Assembly: GCF_013114595.1 (NCBI RefSeq)
Contig: NZ_VTXE01000039.1
Span: 1 to 44,411, forward strand
Source of the DNA: Vibrio sp. 99-8-1
GTDB taxonomy: Bacteria > Pseudomonadota > Gammaproteobacteria > Enterobacterales > Vibrionaceae
Direction of reading: 5' to 3'
DNA: 44,411 nt
A program made the translations under genes and the position numbers. The notes under the pieces are model-generated. The model was not told the DNA's origin, ran no database searches, and saw only the letters and a program-made list of their open reading frames with translations. Of the stretch, positions 18,152-26,309 are shown piece by piece (positions within the stretch are counted from its first letter, which is position 1; each line of letters opens with the position of its first letter).

Positions 18152-18679
18152 ATGCTATCTCAGACAATGATCGATCAATTAAATGAGCAAATTAACCTAG
18201 AATTTTTCTCATCCAATCTATACTTACAAATGAGTGCTTGGTGTGAAGATAACGGTTTTGATGGTGCGGCTCTGTTTTTAAGAGCTCACGCCAAGGAAGA
18301 GATGGAGCACATGCAGCGACTGTTTACTTATGTTAGTGAGACAGGCGCTATGCCAATTTTGGGTGCTATTGAAGCTCCTAAATTTGATTTTGCAGGCCTT
18401 GGGGAAGTGTTTCGTGAGACTTACGAACATGAACAAATGATTACGGAACGAATCAATAAACTGGCTCATGTTGCGTTTACATCTCAAGACTACTCAACGT
18501 TCAATTTCTTACAGTGGTACGTTGCTGAACAGCATGAAGAAGAGAAATTGTTTAAAGGGATATTGGACAAGCTAGAACTAGTTGGTGAAGATGGTAAAGC
18601 ACTATTCTTTATCGATAAGGACCTGGCAGCAATGGCACAAGAAGGTTCATCTTCAGTGATGGATGTCGCCGCTGAATAG
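18152..18679 (+). CDS. ftnA: Non-haem ferritin
   Basis: A 175-residue iron-storage protein expected to form a 24-mer shell. The ferroxidase-centre residues are visible: E in NLEFFSSNLYLQM, E and H in KEEMEHMQRL (about residues 49-53), E in YEHEQMITERI, and the downstream VAEQHEEEKLF helix. The RBS AAGGAG is ideally placed before ATG 18152. It is followed after 69 bases by uspB. Fur or RyhB-type control would be usual, but I see no convincing Fur box upstream. Confidence 0.96.
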   Translation: MLSQTMIDQLNEQINLEFFSSNLYLQMSAWCEDNGFDGAALFLRAHAKEEMEHMQRLFTYVSETGAMPILGAIEAPKFDFAGLGEVFRETYEHEQMITERINKLAHVAFTSQDYSTFNFLQWYVAEQHEEEKLFKGILDKLELVGEDGKALFFIDKDLAAMAQEGSSSVMDVAAE

Positions 18680-18748
18680 CATATTCAGCAAATAGGGAAG
18701 CAGATTTGTCTTCTCTTTCGGCATCTTAGAAGATGTAGGGAGGAGAAG

Positions 18749-19072
18749 ATGATCAGTGGAGATACAATTATATTTACGCTTATGATAATCGTAAGCGTAA
18801 ACCTAGCGCGGTATTTAACCGCATTGCGCTCTCTTATTTATGTTATGCGCGAAGCACACCCATTACTTTATCAGCAAGTCGATGGTGGCGGCTTCTTTAC
18901 CACTCATGGTAACGTAGTGAAACAAGTCAGACTGTTTCATTACCTGAAGGACAGAGAGTATCTTCATCATCATGATGATGTATTTGTTAGCAAGTGTGTT
19001 AAGGTCAGAGAGCTTTTTATTTTATTTGTTGCCTTAATTGGCGTGACTTTACTTGCTTCCTTCTTAGTTTGA
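18749..19072 (+). CDS. uspB: Universal stress protein B
   Basis: A 107-residue inner-membrane protein with one helix at each end. The conserved block LLYQQVDGGGFFTTHGNVVKQVRL and the HHDD segment identify UspB, which in E. coli is RpoS-dependent and linked to ethanol tolerance. The RBS GGAGGAG precedes ATG 18749. The order uspA / uspB / yhiN resembles E. coli, but pitA is missing and ftnA has been placed in between. Confidence 0.93.
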   Translation: MISGDTIIFTLMIIVSVNLARYLTALRSLIYVMREAHPLLYQQVDGGGFFTTHGNVVKQVRLFHYLKDREYLHHHDDVFVSKCVKVRELFILFVALIGVTLLASFLV

Positions 19073-19178
19073 TAACTTTGCCATTTGGCAAGTTGTACAA
19101 GAGAAGTTAGAATGTGACCCTAGTATGAAGGGTGTACGTTAGCGTACATCCTTTTGTTTATTTTGGGGGTTGCGAATA

Positions 19179-20360
19179 TTGAAAAAGGTTGATGTTGTCG
19201 TTATTGGTGCTGGAGCTGCTGGGTTAATGTGTGCGGCGCAGGCCGGTAAAAGAAACCGTTCAGTTTTGGTTTTAGATCATGCTAAAAAGCCCGGACGGAA
19301 AATACTAATATCTGGTGGCGGTAAATGTAACTTTACCAACTATGACGTTAGTGCTAATAACTACCTTTGTCAGAACCCTCACTTTGTTAAATCTTGTTTG
19401 TCTCAATACAGCAATTGGGATTTCATCTCTTTAGTTTCTAGCTATAACATTGCATTTGAAGAGCGCGAGCATGGTCAGCTGTTCTGTATCGATTCTGCTA
19501 AACAGATCGTCAACATGCTACTGGATCAATGCAATAAGTCCGTTTCATTTCGTTACCAAGCCCAGATAGCTTCTATAAACCCTTCTCAGGATGGTTTTTT
19601 ACTTGAAGTGGATAATGACCTGATTCAATGTAATTCCTTGGTTATCGCGACTGGGGGGCTATCTATGCCTAAACTTGGCGCGACCTCATACGGTTATCAA
19701 ATTGCAGAACAGTTCGGCCTTAAGGTCGTTACAACAAGGGCTGCACTTGTACCGTTTACCTTGCATAAGGAAGACAAGGAACATATGGCTGCGTTATCTG
19801 GTATCGCGATACCAGTGGAGATCACCGCAACAAATGGGCAGACGTTTAAAGAGGCTTTGCTGTTTACTCACCGAGGTTTGTCGGGACCATCAGTGTTACA
19901 GATCTCTTCTTACTGGACGGCAGGTCAATACATTACGATTGATTTGTTGCCTGAGGTAGATACTGCTTTACTGTTAGCCGAAGCGGTTAAGAAACATCCC
20001 AATCAATCATTAAAGAACACACTGGCTAAGGTTTTACCTAAACGCTTGGTGGAGATGCTGATTAGTAGGGAAGAGATCGATGATAAGCCTTTAAAACAAT
20101 TTGCCGGGAATCAATTACATTCTATCTCTGAAAAACTTCATAACTGGAAAGTTTTGCCTAATGGTACGGAAGGGTACCGAACCGCAGAGGTAACTTTAGG
20201 TGGAGTAGATACTGATGGTATCTCATCTAAAACAATGGAATGTAAGTCTGTTGCTGGTCTCTACTTTGTTGGAGAAGTGTTGGACGTTGCAGGGCATCTT
20301 GGCGGCTATAATTTTCAGTTCTGCTGGAGTAGCGGTTTTGTCGCAGGGCAGAACGTATAG
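19179..20360 (+). CDS. FAD-dependent oxidoreductase of the YhiN/HI0933 family
   Basis: A 393-residue flavoprotein. It has the N-terminal FAD motif GAGAAGLMCAAQAG, GRKILISGGGKCNFTN, and the C-terminal GLYFVGEVLDVAGHLGGYNF signature of the HI0933 family (BaiN-like). The reaction in proteobacteria is not established. TTG at 19179 with GGGGG nine bases upstream is the likely start. A TTG at 19170 touches that RBS. It corresponds to E. coli yhiN, which is also near uspB. Confidence 0.9.
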   Translation: MKKVDVVVIGAGAAGLMCAAQAGKRNRSVLVLDHAKKPGRKILISGGGKCNFTNYDVSANNYLCQNPHFVKSCLSQYSNWDFISLVSSYNIAFEEREHGQLFCIDSAKQIVNMLLDQCNKSVSFRYQAQIASINPSQDGFLLEVDNDLIQCNSLVIATGGLSMPKLGATSYGYQIAEQFGLKVVTTRAALVPFTLHKEDKEHMAALSGIAIPVEITATNGQTFKEALLFTHRGLSGPSVLQISSYWTAGQYITIDLLPEVDTALLLAEAVKKHPNQSLKNTLAKVLPKRLVEMLISREEIDDKPLKQFAGNQLHSISEKLHNWKVLPNGTEGYRTAEVTLGGVDTDGISSKTMECKSVAGLYFVGEVLDVAGHLGGYNFQFCWSSGFVAGQNV

Positions 20361-20754
20361 TTTAAATGATAATAACAAATGGTTTTTTATAACTTAATCG
20401 TCGTTTTCTCTGTTGGTAAGCTATAAAAGTGACTCCTGTAACATTTTTATTCTGAGCATTCTTCGTGGCTAACTGTGTTGTTTTTTTTGGTTATTTTGTC
20501 GCCGTTCTCTTGTTCTCAGTACTAACAAGCAGAGGTATTAGGCTGTTAGCCGATATAAGTCGCTTTAAAATAATTGGCGATATTTTTCTTCGTTTGCGAT
20601 GTTTTATTCATTCTGACAATATATCTGTTTTACTAGACACAAGTTTGGCGACGAATAGGTCAGGTCGATTTGGTTAGAAATAGCCGAATTTTTATTGTGT
20701 TGTTATTTTCATCGTGGCAACTGTGTCATGTCTTTTCGTATTTTTGAGGGCGTT
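20361..20754. other. Intergenic region upstream of crcB
   Basis: About 390 T-rich bases. The only ORF (20465-20677, GTG start) lacks an RBS and has no recognisable features. I looked for the conserved fluoride-riboswitch core and did not find it. A promoter for crcB is presumably here. Confidence 0.5.
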
Positions 20755-21138
20755 ATGGGTCAACTTACCATTTTGGGTTTTATTGCTATCGGTGGTGCTT
20801 TCGGTGCCTGTTCTCGTTATCTTATTTCAGAATTATGTGTTGTTCTTCTTGGCCGAGGATTCCCATACGGCACGCTAACGGTAAACGTTGTTGGCTCCTT
20901 CATTATGGGATTATTAATTGCCGCTTTCGAAAATGAGCTACTTGCGACAGAACCTTGGAGGCAAATTATTGGCCTTGGATTTTTAGGTGCACTCACCACA
21001 TTTTCGACCTTTTCGATGGACAATGTGTTGTTAATGCAACAGGGAGCATTTTTTAAGATGGGATTAAATGTACTACTTAATGTTACTTTAAGTATTTCTG
21101 CTGCTTGGATTGGATTTCAGATTCTGTTCAAAGGGTAG
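20755..21138 (+). CDS. crcB: Fluoride ion exporter CrcB (Fluc)
   Basis: A 127-residue membrane protein with four helices that forms a dual-topology dimeric fluoride channel. Visible: GGAFGACSRYLIS, TLTVNVVGSFIMG (the pore Asn) and GFLGALTTFSTFSMD (the Phe box and central Na+ site). ATG 20755 is chosen because GAGGG lies four bases upstream. Upstream in-frame ATGs would add a non-conserved Cys-rich tail. It is followed immediately by a parS site and a terminator hairpin. Confidence 0.95.
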   Translation: MGQLTILGFIAIGGAFGACSRYLISELCVVLLGRGFPYGTLTVNVVGSFIMGLLIAAFENELLATEPWRQIIGLGFLGALTTFSTFSMDNVLLMQQGAFFKMGLNVLLNVTLSISAAWIGFQILFKG

Positions 21139-21141
21139 AAG

Positions 21142-21159
21142 ATGTTTCACGTGAAACAT
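21142..21159. promoter_or_regulatory. parS centromere site 1
   Basis: The 16-base core TGTTTCACGTGAAACA (21143-21158) is a perfect palindrome and an exact match to the bacterial parS consensus (TGTTNCACGTGAAACA). The symmetry extends one base on each side. It is bound by ParB for chromosome segregation and lies in the crcB / peptidase intergenic gap. Confidence 0.93.
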
Positions 21160-21189
21160 AATACGCCGCAACATTTGTTGCGGCGTATT
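21160..21189. terminator. Strong hairpin between crcB and the M24 peptidase gene
   Basis: AATACGCCGCAAC (21160-21172) pairs perfectly with GTTGCGGCGTATT (21177-21189), loop ATTT. The 13-pair stem lies between convergent genes and touches parS site 1. The T-run is weak on the plus strand. Confidence 0.75.
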
Positions 21190-21254
21190 GCTTTGTGCTG
21201 GAAAGTATTAGTGAACAACACGTCACAAAGCCGAATGTGTTTCAAGCTTTATGT

Positions 21255-23057
21255 CTAGTTTGTAGAATCTTCAGGTGTAATAGGTGATGTTGCTGAGCTA
21301 AGCCAAATTTTAGCATCCTCACTAACCAACGGACTAACGTCATTCCATACTTGTCGATGGTATTTGTTTAGCCAATCTACCTCTTTGTCTGTCAACATCG
21401 AAACGACAATGTTGCGCTTATCAATAGGGCACCGTGTTAGTGATTCGAAGCCTAGGGCAACAAAATCACCGCCAGTCTCTTTTTCTACTACCAATTCTAA
21501 GTTCTCTATACGGATACCAAAATGATCTGCACGGTAGTAGCCAGGTTCGTTAGAGACCACCATACCTGCTTGAAGTGCTACTGTGATTGGTCTTTTTGAT
21601 ATGCTTTGCGGGCCTTCATGGACACTCAAGAAATGGCCAACACCATGACCTGTGCCGTGATCAAAATCGAATCCATATTGCCATAAGTGTTGTCTGGCTA
21701 GCGCATCAAGTTGATGACCACTTGTTCCTTTCGGGAATAGAGCAGATGACAAGGAAATATGCCCTTTAAGCACCAGTGTAAACTGTTTCTTCATTTCATC
21801 ATTTGGCTCGCCAATGGCGATGGTTCTAGTGATGTCGGTGGTTCCATTTAAGTACTGACCACCAGAATCCACTAAGTAAAGAGAGTTGTTTGTTAGACGA
21901 CCCGGCTGCTCTTGGTCGTTATGGTTGTAATGACACATGGCCGCGTTGTCACCTGCTGCGGAAATAGTGTCAAAACTTAAATCGACTAAGCTATCATCCA
22001 GACGACGGATTTGCTCCAATTTGTCCGAAAGAACCGCTTCGTCATGCAGTTGACCCTTCTCGACTTCATTGTCTAACCAATGTAGGAATGTCACCATCGA
22101 AGCGCCGTCGCGAATGTGGCACGCCTTCATTCCGTCTATTTCCACTGAGTTTTTGACGGCTTTTTGTAGAGAGCAAGGGTCGTCAGATTTTGTAATGGTT
22201 GCACCTGCTTCTATAAGCTTCATTTCAAACCATGCGTTACTGCTTGACGGGTCTATAATGACGTTTTTGCCTTTAAGCATATGGAGTCGATTTTCCAGCT
22301 CTTTAGGGTTATAGACTTGAACGCCAACCCCAACATGGTTATTGAGTGTATCTGGCACTCTTGATGGGTCTACAAATAGATCTAACGAACCATCTGAATA
22401 TAGCAGGGCATGAGATAACACAACTGGAAGGCGAGGGACATCTAATCCTCGAATGTTAAGCAACCAACAGATAGCGTCCAGTTGGGTAATGATAGCGGTA
22501 TCTGCGTGTTGTTCTCTTAGAGATTGAGCAATGGAGTTCCGCTTGTCTAAGCTATTAATACCAACTGATGTGATATCAAGTAATCTAATTGGTGAGTTGG
22601 CAAAATCAGGTCTGTCCTGCCAGAGGGCATCTATAGGGTTGGACTCTAAAGGAACTAATGTGATTGACTCCGGTAGAGACACTTTTGTTCTTTGTAGCCA
22701 CACACCAGTATGTAGGCGCGCATCAAAGGCGACCTTAGACAGGGCGTCTGCTCTGTTAGCTAGCCATTGTTGGATAGGTTCATCTACCAAGTGACGATAC
22801 TCAAAAATATCCGCTGGCACTTGTTTTTGGACCTGAACGGTGTAGCGTCCATCAACAAATATTGCTGCGTCCGTTTTTGTTATAACTGAAACCCCCGCGG
22901 AACCAGTAAATCCGGTTGCCCATAACAATCGTTCGTTTCTTGCTGGCAAATACTCGCCAAGAAATTCATCTTCATGGGGTATGATCAAAGCGTCTAAATC
23001 ACTTGTTAGCAGCCATTCTCTTATAGCATGAACACGTGATTCTATAGTTGAAAGCAT
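21255..23057 (-). CDS. Xaa-Pro aminopeptidase, M24B family (long form)
   Basis: A 600-residue cytoplasmic metallopeptidase removing N-terminal residues before proline. It has the three-domain build of eukaryote-type aminopeptidase P, two creatinase-like N-terminal domains and a pita-bread catalytic domain. Metal ligands seen: D in LYLVDSGGQY, D in GTTDITRT, H in GTGHGVGHFL, E in VVSNEPGYY, E in IRIENLELV. It is longer than E. coli PepP (about 440), so I do not call it pepP. AGGATT precedes ATG 23057. It is 30 bases downstream of the LysR gene, on the same strand and likely in one transcript. Confidence 0.93.
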   Translation of the reverse strand: MLSTIESRVHAIREWLLTSDLDALIIPHEDEFLGEYLPARNERLLWATGFTGSAGVSVITKTDAAIFVDGRYTVQVQKQVPADIFEYRHLVDEPIQQWLANRADALSKVAFDARLHTGVWLQRTKVSLPESITLVPLESNPIDALWQDRPDFANSPIRLLDITSVGINSLDKRNSIAQSLREQHADTAIITQLDAICWLLNIRGLDVPRLPVVLSHALLYSDGSLDLFVDPSRVPDTLNNHVGVGVQVYNPKELENRLHMLKGKNVIIDPSSSNAWFEMKLIEAGATITKSDDPCSLQKAVKNSVEIDGMKACHIRDGASMVTFLHWLDNEVEKGQLHDEAVLSDKLEQIRRLDDSLVDLSFDTISAAGDNAAMCHYNHNDQEQPGRLTNNSLYLVDSGGQYLNGTTDITRTIAIGEPNDEMKKQFTLVLKGHISLSSALFPKGTSGHQLDALARQHLWQYGFDFDHGTGHGVGHFLSVHEGPQSISKRPITVALQAGMVVSNEPGYYRADHFGIRIENLELVVEKETGGDFVALGFESLTRCPIDKRNIVVSMLTDKEVDWLNKYHRQVWNDVSPLVSEDAKIWLSSATSPITPEDSTN

Positions 23058-23087
23058 ATCTGAATCCTTTATCTAATTCGTCTATAT

Positions 23088-24059
23088 CTACTCTTGATGG
23101 GTAGATTGTCCAAGGTGTAATGTTCGTTTTTCTATTATCTTGATTAGCCAGTCTAAAGCTGGATCAGCCTGATTATCCTTATGCCAAAATAGTGTATACG
23201 CCATAGGTGGAAACTCAAGAGGTAGTGGCAACACAACTAAGTCAAAGTGCTTGGCGACAAGATTTGAGAAGTGACTGGGTGCGGTAAACACGAAATCAGT
23301 ATAGGTACATAAGCTTGCTGCGCTATTAAAATCGGGAACGGTAATTGCGACATCTCGATGTAGATTTAAATTGGCTAGCTTGAAGTCTAGTAGCCATTTC
23401 TCGTTACCATCGCAACGTACTTGTACGTGTCTTAATGAAAGGTATTTAGGCAGATCCCACTCTTGTTGGAGAACAGGGTGATCCTTTCTAACCACACAAA
23501 CCTGATTATCTTGGTAAAGTACATGCTCACTTATACCTTGAGGTGGATGCATTGTCAGAGCTGCGTCGGAAAACTGAATATCTTTTCCGGTAATACCGAT
23601 ATCTAACTCTCCAGTTTTTAACTTGTTAAAAGTGGAGTCATCCCAGATATGAGTACTAATTTTAATATTTGGCGCTTCGACAAAAAGAGAAGGAAGAAAG
23701 TGGGGGAGGATTAAGGGATATCCACTTTCTACTAACGCGATATTAAATCGGCGATTCGATAAATGGGGTTCAAATTTGTCGGGCCCGTGAATTTCACTTA
23801 ACTGATTAACCAATGCGTTTAGCTTTGGTTTAATTGCTTGCGCTCTAGAAGTAGGCTTTAAACCGTGAGAGGTACGAGTGAAAAGAGGGTCATTAAATTG
23901 TACCCGTAATTTAGCTAATGACTTACTCATTGCAGATTGACTTAGGCAGAGTTTCTCAGCGGCTCTGGTAACATTCTCTTCTTCGAATAGAACTTTTAGA
24001 CAAACCAAAAGGTTTAAATCTATTCTTGCTAATTTGTCTATGCTCACCTGAATTTCCAT
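23088..24059 (-). CDS. LysR-family transcriptional regulator
   Basis: A 323-residue regulator. The N-terminal winged helix-turn-helix is clear (LNLLVCLKVLFEEENVTRAA, then LCLSQSAMSKSLAKLR, DPLFTRTSHGL), followed by the LysR effector-binding domain. It is divergent from the Bcr/CflA exporter with 96 bases between them and lies upstream of the aminopeptidase gene on its own strand, so either may be its target. The effector is unknown. The start ATG 24059 has no strong RBS. A GTG at 24045 is an alternative. Confidence 0.92.
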   Translation of the reverse strand: MEIQVSIDKLARIDLNLLVCLKVLFEEENVTRAAEKLCLSQSAMSKSLAKLRVQFNDPLFTRTSHGLKPTSRAQAIKPKLNALVNQLSEIHGPDKFEPHLSNRRFNIALVESGYPLILPHFLPSLFVEAPNIKISTHIWDDSTFNKLKTGELDIGITGKDIQFSDAALTMHPPQGISEHVLYQDNQVCVVRKDHPVLQQEWDLPKYLSLRHVQVRCDGNEKWLLDFKLANLNLHRDVAITVPDFNSAASLCTYTDFVFTAPSHFSNLVAKHFDLVVLPLPLEFPPMAYTLFWHKDNQADPALDWLIKIIEKRTLHLGQSTHQE

Positions 24060-24155
24060 CTAGGAATAATAGCAATGAGTATAAGCCATTTCCTTGCATA
24101 TCAGTAGCCATGTAAACTTCGTGTCCAAATTGTAATGTAGGATGAAGGTGTCTAG

Positions 24156-25346
24156 GTGAGTAATACTAATATTAATAAGTGGCAAGTAGTGATGCTGGTT
24201 AGTTTGGTTCTGTTTAGCCCCTTAGCAATAGATATTTATCTACCTGCTCTTCCTATGATCGCAGATATGTTTCACGTGAAACATGCAATGGTACAAGACA
24301 CCATTACTTGGTTCCTATTTTCAATGGGTATTGGGCAGATTTTTGCTGGACCGTTAGCTGATAAGTATGGAAGAAAGTCGGTAGCCATAACCGGTATAGC
24401 CATTTACGGATTAAGTTCTTTACTTGCGTGGTGGTCTATCAATATCGAGTGGCTACTCGTAGCAAGACTGCTTCAGGGGCTAGGCGCATGTGCAACATCG
24501 GTTGCTGCATTTGCTACAGTGAGAGACATGTTTGGCCCTGAGAAGAGTGGCAAAATGATCAGCTACCTGAATGGTGCGATCTGTTTTATTCCTGCATTAG
24601 CTCCAATTTTAGGTAGTTACTTAACACAACAACTTGGATGGCGAAGCAATTTCAGCTTTATGGCCTTATATGCGGCAGTAATTGGCACGGTGCTACTCAT
24701 CTCAATGAAGGAAACGAATCCGAAGCAGGAGTCGGGTAACTCGTATTTCAAGCTGAACAGGTATCTAGCGGTTCTAAGAAACCCCACTTTTACCTTTCAC
24801 GCTTCACTTTGTATGTTGGCAATGGCGGTGATCTTAGCTTACGTAACTGCGGCACCAATCGTACTTATGAAGCAGCTTGGTTTAACGATGAATGAGTTCA
24901 CGTACTGGTTCGGAGCCAATGCGGTGTTTAATATCATTTCTGCTTTTTCTGCACCTAAATTGATGGATAAATTGGGCACTAAACGCGCTCTCATTGTTGG
25001 CATTAGCATGATGTTACTAGCCAGTGGACTCATGTTGATATTGCCAAGTAATGAATATGCATGGGCGTTTATGCTGCCAATATTTATATCATCGACTAGT
25101 TTTGCTCTCATTTTAGGGGCTGCTGCTGGTAAAGCGCTTGCTCCATTTGGAGATAAAGCGGGAACCGCAGCTGCTCTATTGGGATTGTTTCAAATGAGTG
25201 GTGCTGGCTTATTGGTTGGCACCTTACAAAGGTTTGATCTCACTCTTCAGATGACGATATCACTGCAGATGATGCTTATTGCACCTGCGTTGATAATACT
25301 GGTTAGTAAGTTGGGTAAACAGTGGCACGAATCTTATACGGGGTAG
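24156..25346 (+). CDS. Bcr/CflA-type MFS drug efflux transporter
   Basis: A 396-residue inner-membrane proton antiporter with about 12 helices. Family marks: PLAIDIYLPALPMIADMF in the first helix region, GQIFAGPLADKYGRKSV (MFS motif A) and LLQGLGACATSVAA. The start is GTG at 24156 with AAGG seven bases upstream. The codons for MFHVKH (about residues 37-43) are formed by a parS palindrome, so the amino acids here are constrained by ParB binding as well as transport. The substrate is unknown. A divergent LysR gene may control it. Confidence 0.92.
   Translation: MSNTNINKWQVVMLVSLVLFSPLAIDIYLPALPMIADMFHVKHAMVQDTITWFLFSMGIGQIFAGPLADKYGRKSVAITGIAIYGLSSLLAWWSINIEWLLVARLLQGLGACATSVAAFATVRDMFGPEKSGKMISYLNGAICFIPALAPILGSYLTQQLGWRSNFSFMALYAAVIGTVLLISMKETNPKQESGNSYFKLNRYLAVLRNPTFTFHASLCMLAMAVILAYVTAAPIVLMKQLGLTMNEFTYWFGANAVFNIISAFSAPKLMDKLGTKRALIVGISMMLLASGLMLILPSNEYAWAFMLPIFISSTSFALILGAAAGKALAPFGDKAGTAAALLGLFQMSGAGLLVGTLQRFDLTLQMTISLQMMLIAPALIILVSKLGKQWHESYTG
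24267..24284. promoter_or_regulatory. parS centromere site 2, inside a coding sequence
   Basis: TGTTTCACGTGAAACA at 24268-24283, with A and T flanking to make 18 symmetric bases, identical to site 1. It lies in frame within the Bcr/CflA gene, 3.1 kb from site 1. Such embedding in coding sequence is known for parS sites. Confidence 0.93.
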
Positions 25347-25518
25347 TGTACTTAATATTTTTAGTCCAACTTATTAATTAATGTAATTAGATAAGCAACT
25401 AATATGTAAAAATAAAGATAATTGAGTTAAATAGTCGACACCTGTTTTACTACCACGGAATAAGGTGTATATTTAGCGTTCAAACAAAATGTATTAACTA
25501 CCTGGAATATTCGTCCGA

Positions 25519-25800
25519 ATGTCTTTAACTACTTATGAAATGGCTCGAGTACTTGAGCAATTAGAAGAGTCGCCGGAAAAAATTATGTTTGGCAAATTAC
25601 TTGCTGAACTTGGTAATCAAAGTGAAGAACGGATTCGCAGTGCAGCGAAGCAAGTCCCGCTGCACATCTTGCGTGATATAGTTTATCAGTTTCAAAAAGT
25701 AATAGAATCACGTAAAGGTGAGCAAGTGGAATTGATTGCAAAAGAACTTGCTGACAGCGGTATTTCTGCTGAAGAGTTACAAGCCTACTTAAATAAATAA
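25519..25800 (+). CDS. Small conserved helical protein, function unknown
   Basis: A 93-residue protein, not recognised. It is charged, helical, without signal peptide or membrane segment (MSLTTYEMARVLEQLEESPE start, ELADSGISAEELQAYL end). The C-terminal phrase recalls the hinge of H-NS-like proteins, but no DNA-binding motif follows, so I do not call it that. Start ATG 25519 has no strong Shine-Dalgarno. It has its own terminator directly downstream and 170 bases of upstream space. Codon use looks like its neighbours, and it is probably a real gene. Confidence 0.75.
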   Translation: MSLTTYEMARVLEQLEESPEKIMFGKLLAELGNQSEERIRSAAKQVPLHILRDIVYQFQKVIESRKGEQVELIAKELADSGISAEELQAYLNK

Positions 25801-25832
25801 AAACAGCCTCAAAATAAGAGGCTGTTTTTTAT
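25801..25832. terminator. Bidirectional Rho-independent terminator
   Basis: AAACAGCCTC (25801-25810) pairs with GAGGCTGTTT (25818-25827), loop AAAATAA, with T-runs on both strands. It ends the small helical gene on the plus strand and the bufferin-like operon on the minus strand. Confidence 0.92.
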
Positions 25833-25853
25833 TGAACTTAAAATAGCAGAATA

Positions 25854-26309
25854 TTACTTAATAACTTTAGTCTTCAATATCTTGTCTAAAGAGATGACAC
25901 CTGCTCCCCAGACAATATTAATTAATATCATTAATCCCCAGAGCTGATGGTCATAAAATCCTTTTTCCCACAATAATGGATAAGAGATCACCGCAATTGC
26001 ATTAAAGGCGAATAAAATAATAGCCATTGGTCGAGTGAATAAACCTAACGCGACAAAAATAGGTAACACGAGTTCCGCTATTGTTCCTGTGTAAGCGGCC
26101 AATTGCCATGGAATAACAGGTACTTGATACTCAAACTCGAATAGGTACAAGGTACTGTCCCAAGATGCAATTTTGGTAAGCCCTGAATTAAAGAAAACAT
26201 AAGCAACCCATAATCGACAAAACAACAACAACAGAGGAACGACAACAGCTTGCAGGCGAATCACTGCACTATCATAGGTAGTGACAATGGGAATAAAGCG
26301 ATTAAACAT
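25854..26309 (-). CDS. DoxX-family membrane protein of the bufferin-like operon
   Basis: A 151-residue inner-membrane protein with about four helices. The DoxX look is clear (CRLWVAYVFFNSGLTKIASW, LPIFVALGLFTRPMA, DHQLWGLMILINI). ATG 26309 is chosen because GAGGAG stands seven bases upstream. Earlier in-frame codons lie within the preceding gene. The start overlaps the stop of the DUF2063 gene by eight bases, implying coupled translation. DoxX proteins are the usual fourth member of hvf/gig/buf operons, where the role is not settled. Confidence 0.88.
   Translation of the reverse strand: MFNRFIPIVTTYDSAVIRLQAVVVPLLLLFCRLWVAYVFFNSGLTKIASWDSTLYLFEFEYQVPVIPWQLAAYTGTIAELVLPIFVALGLFTRPMAIILFAFNAIAVISYPLLWEKGFYDHQLWGLMILINIVWGAGVISLDKILKTKVIK

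Noticed and set aside
17955..18170. 71-codon plus-strand ORF between uspA and ftnA
   Set aside because: It has no RBS, runs into ftnA and looks like translated promoter DNA.
20465..20677. 70-codon ORF starting with GTG upstream of crcB
   Set aside because: It has no RBS, no recognisable domain and a composition like the surrounding intergenic DNA. A real small membrane protein is not excluded.
20400..20754. Possible fluoride riboswitch in front of crcB
   Set aside because: The conserved aptamer core could not be found. GGCGAT at about 20575 has no matching partner segments.
23030..23040. CACGTG in the start of the M24 peptidase gene as a third parS
   Set aside because: Only the six central bases match. 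The flanks do not fit TGTTNCACGTGAAACA.
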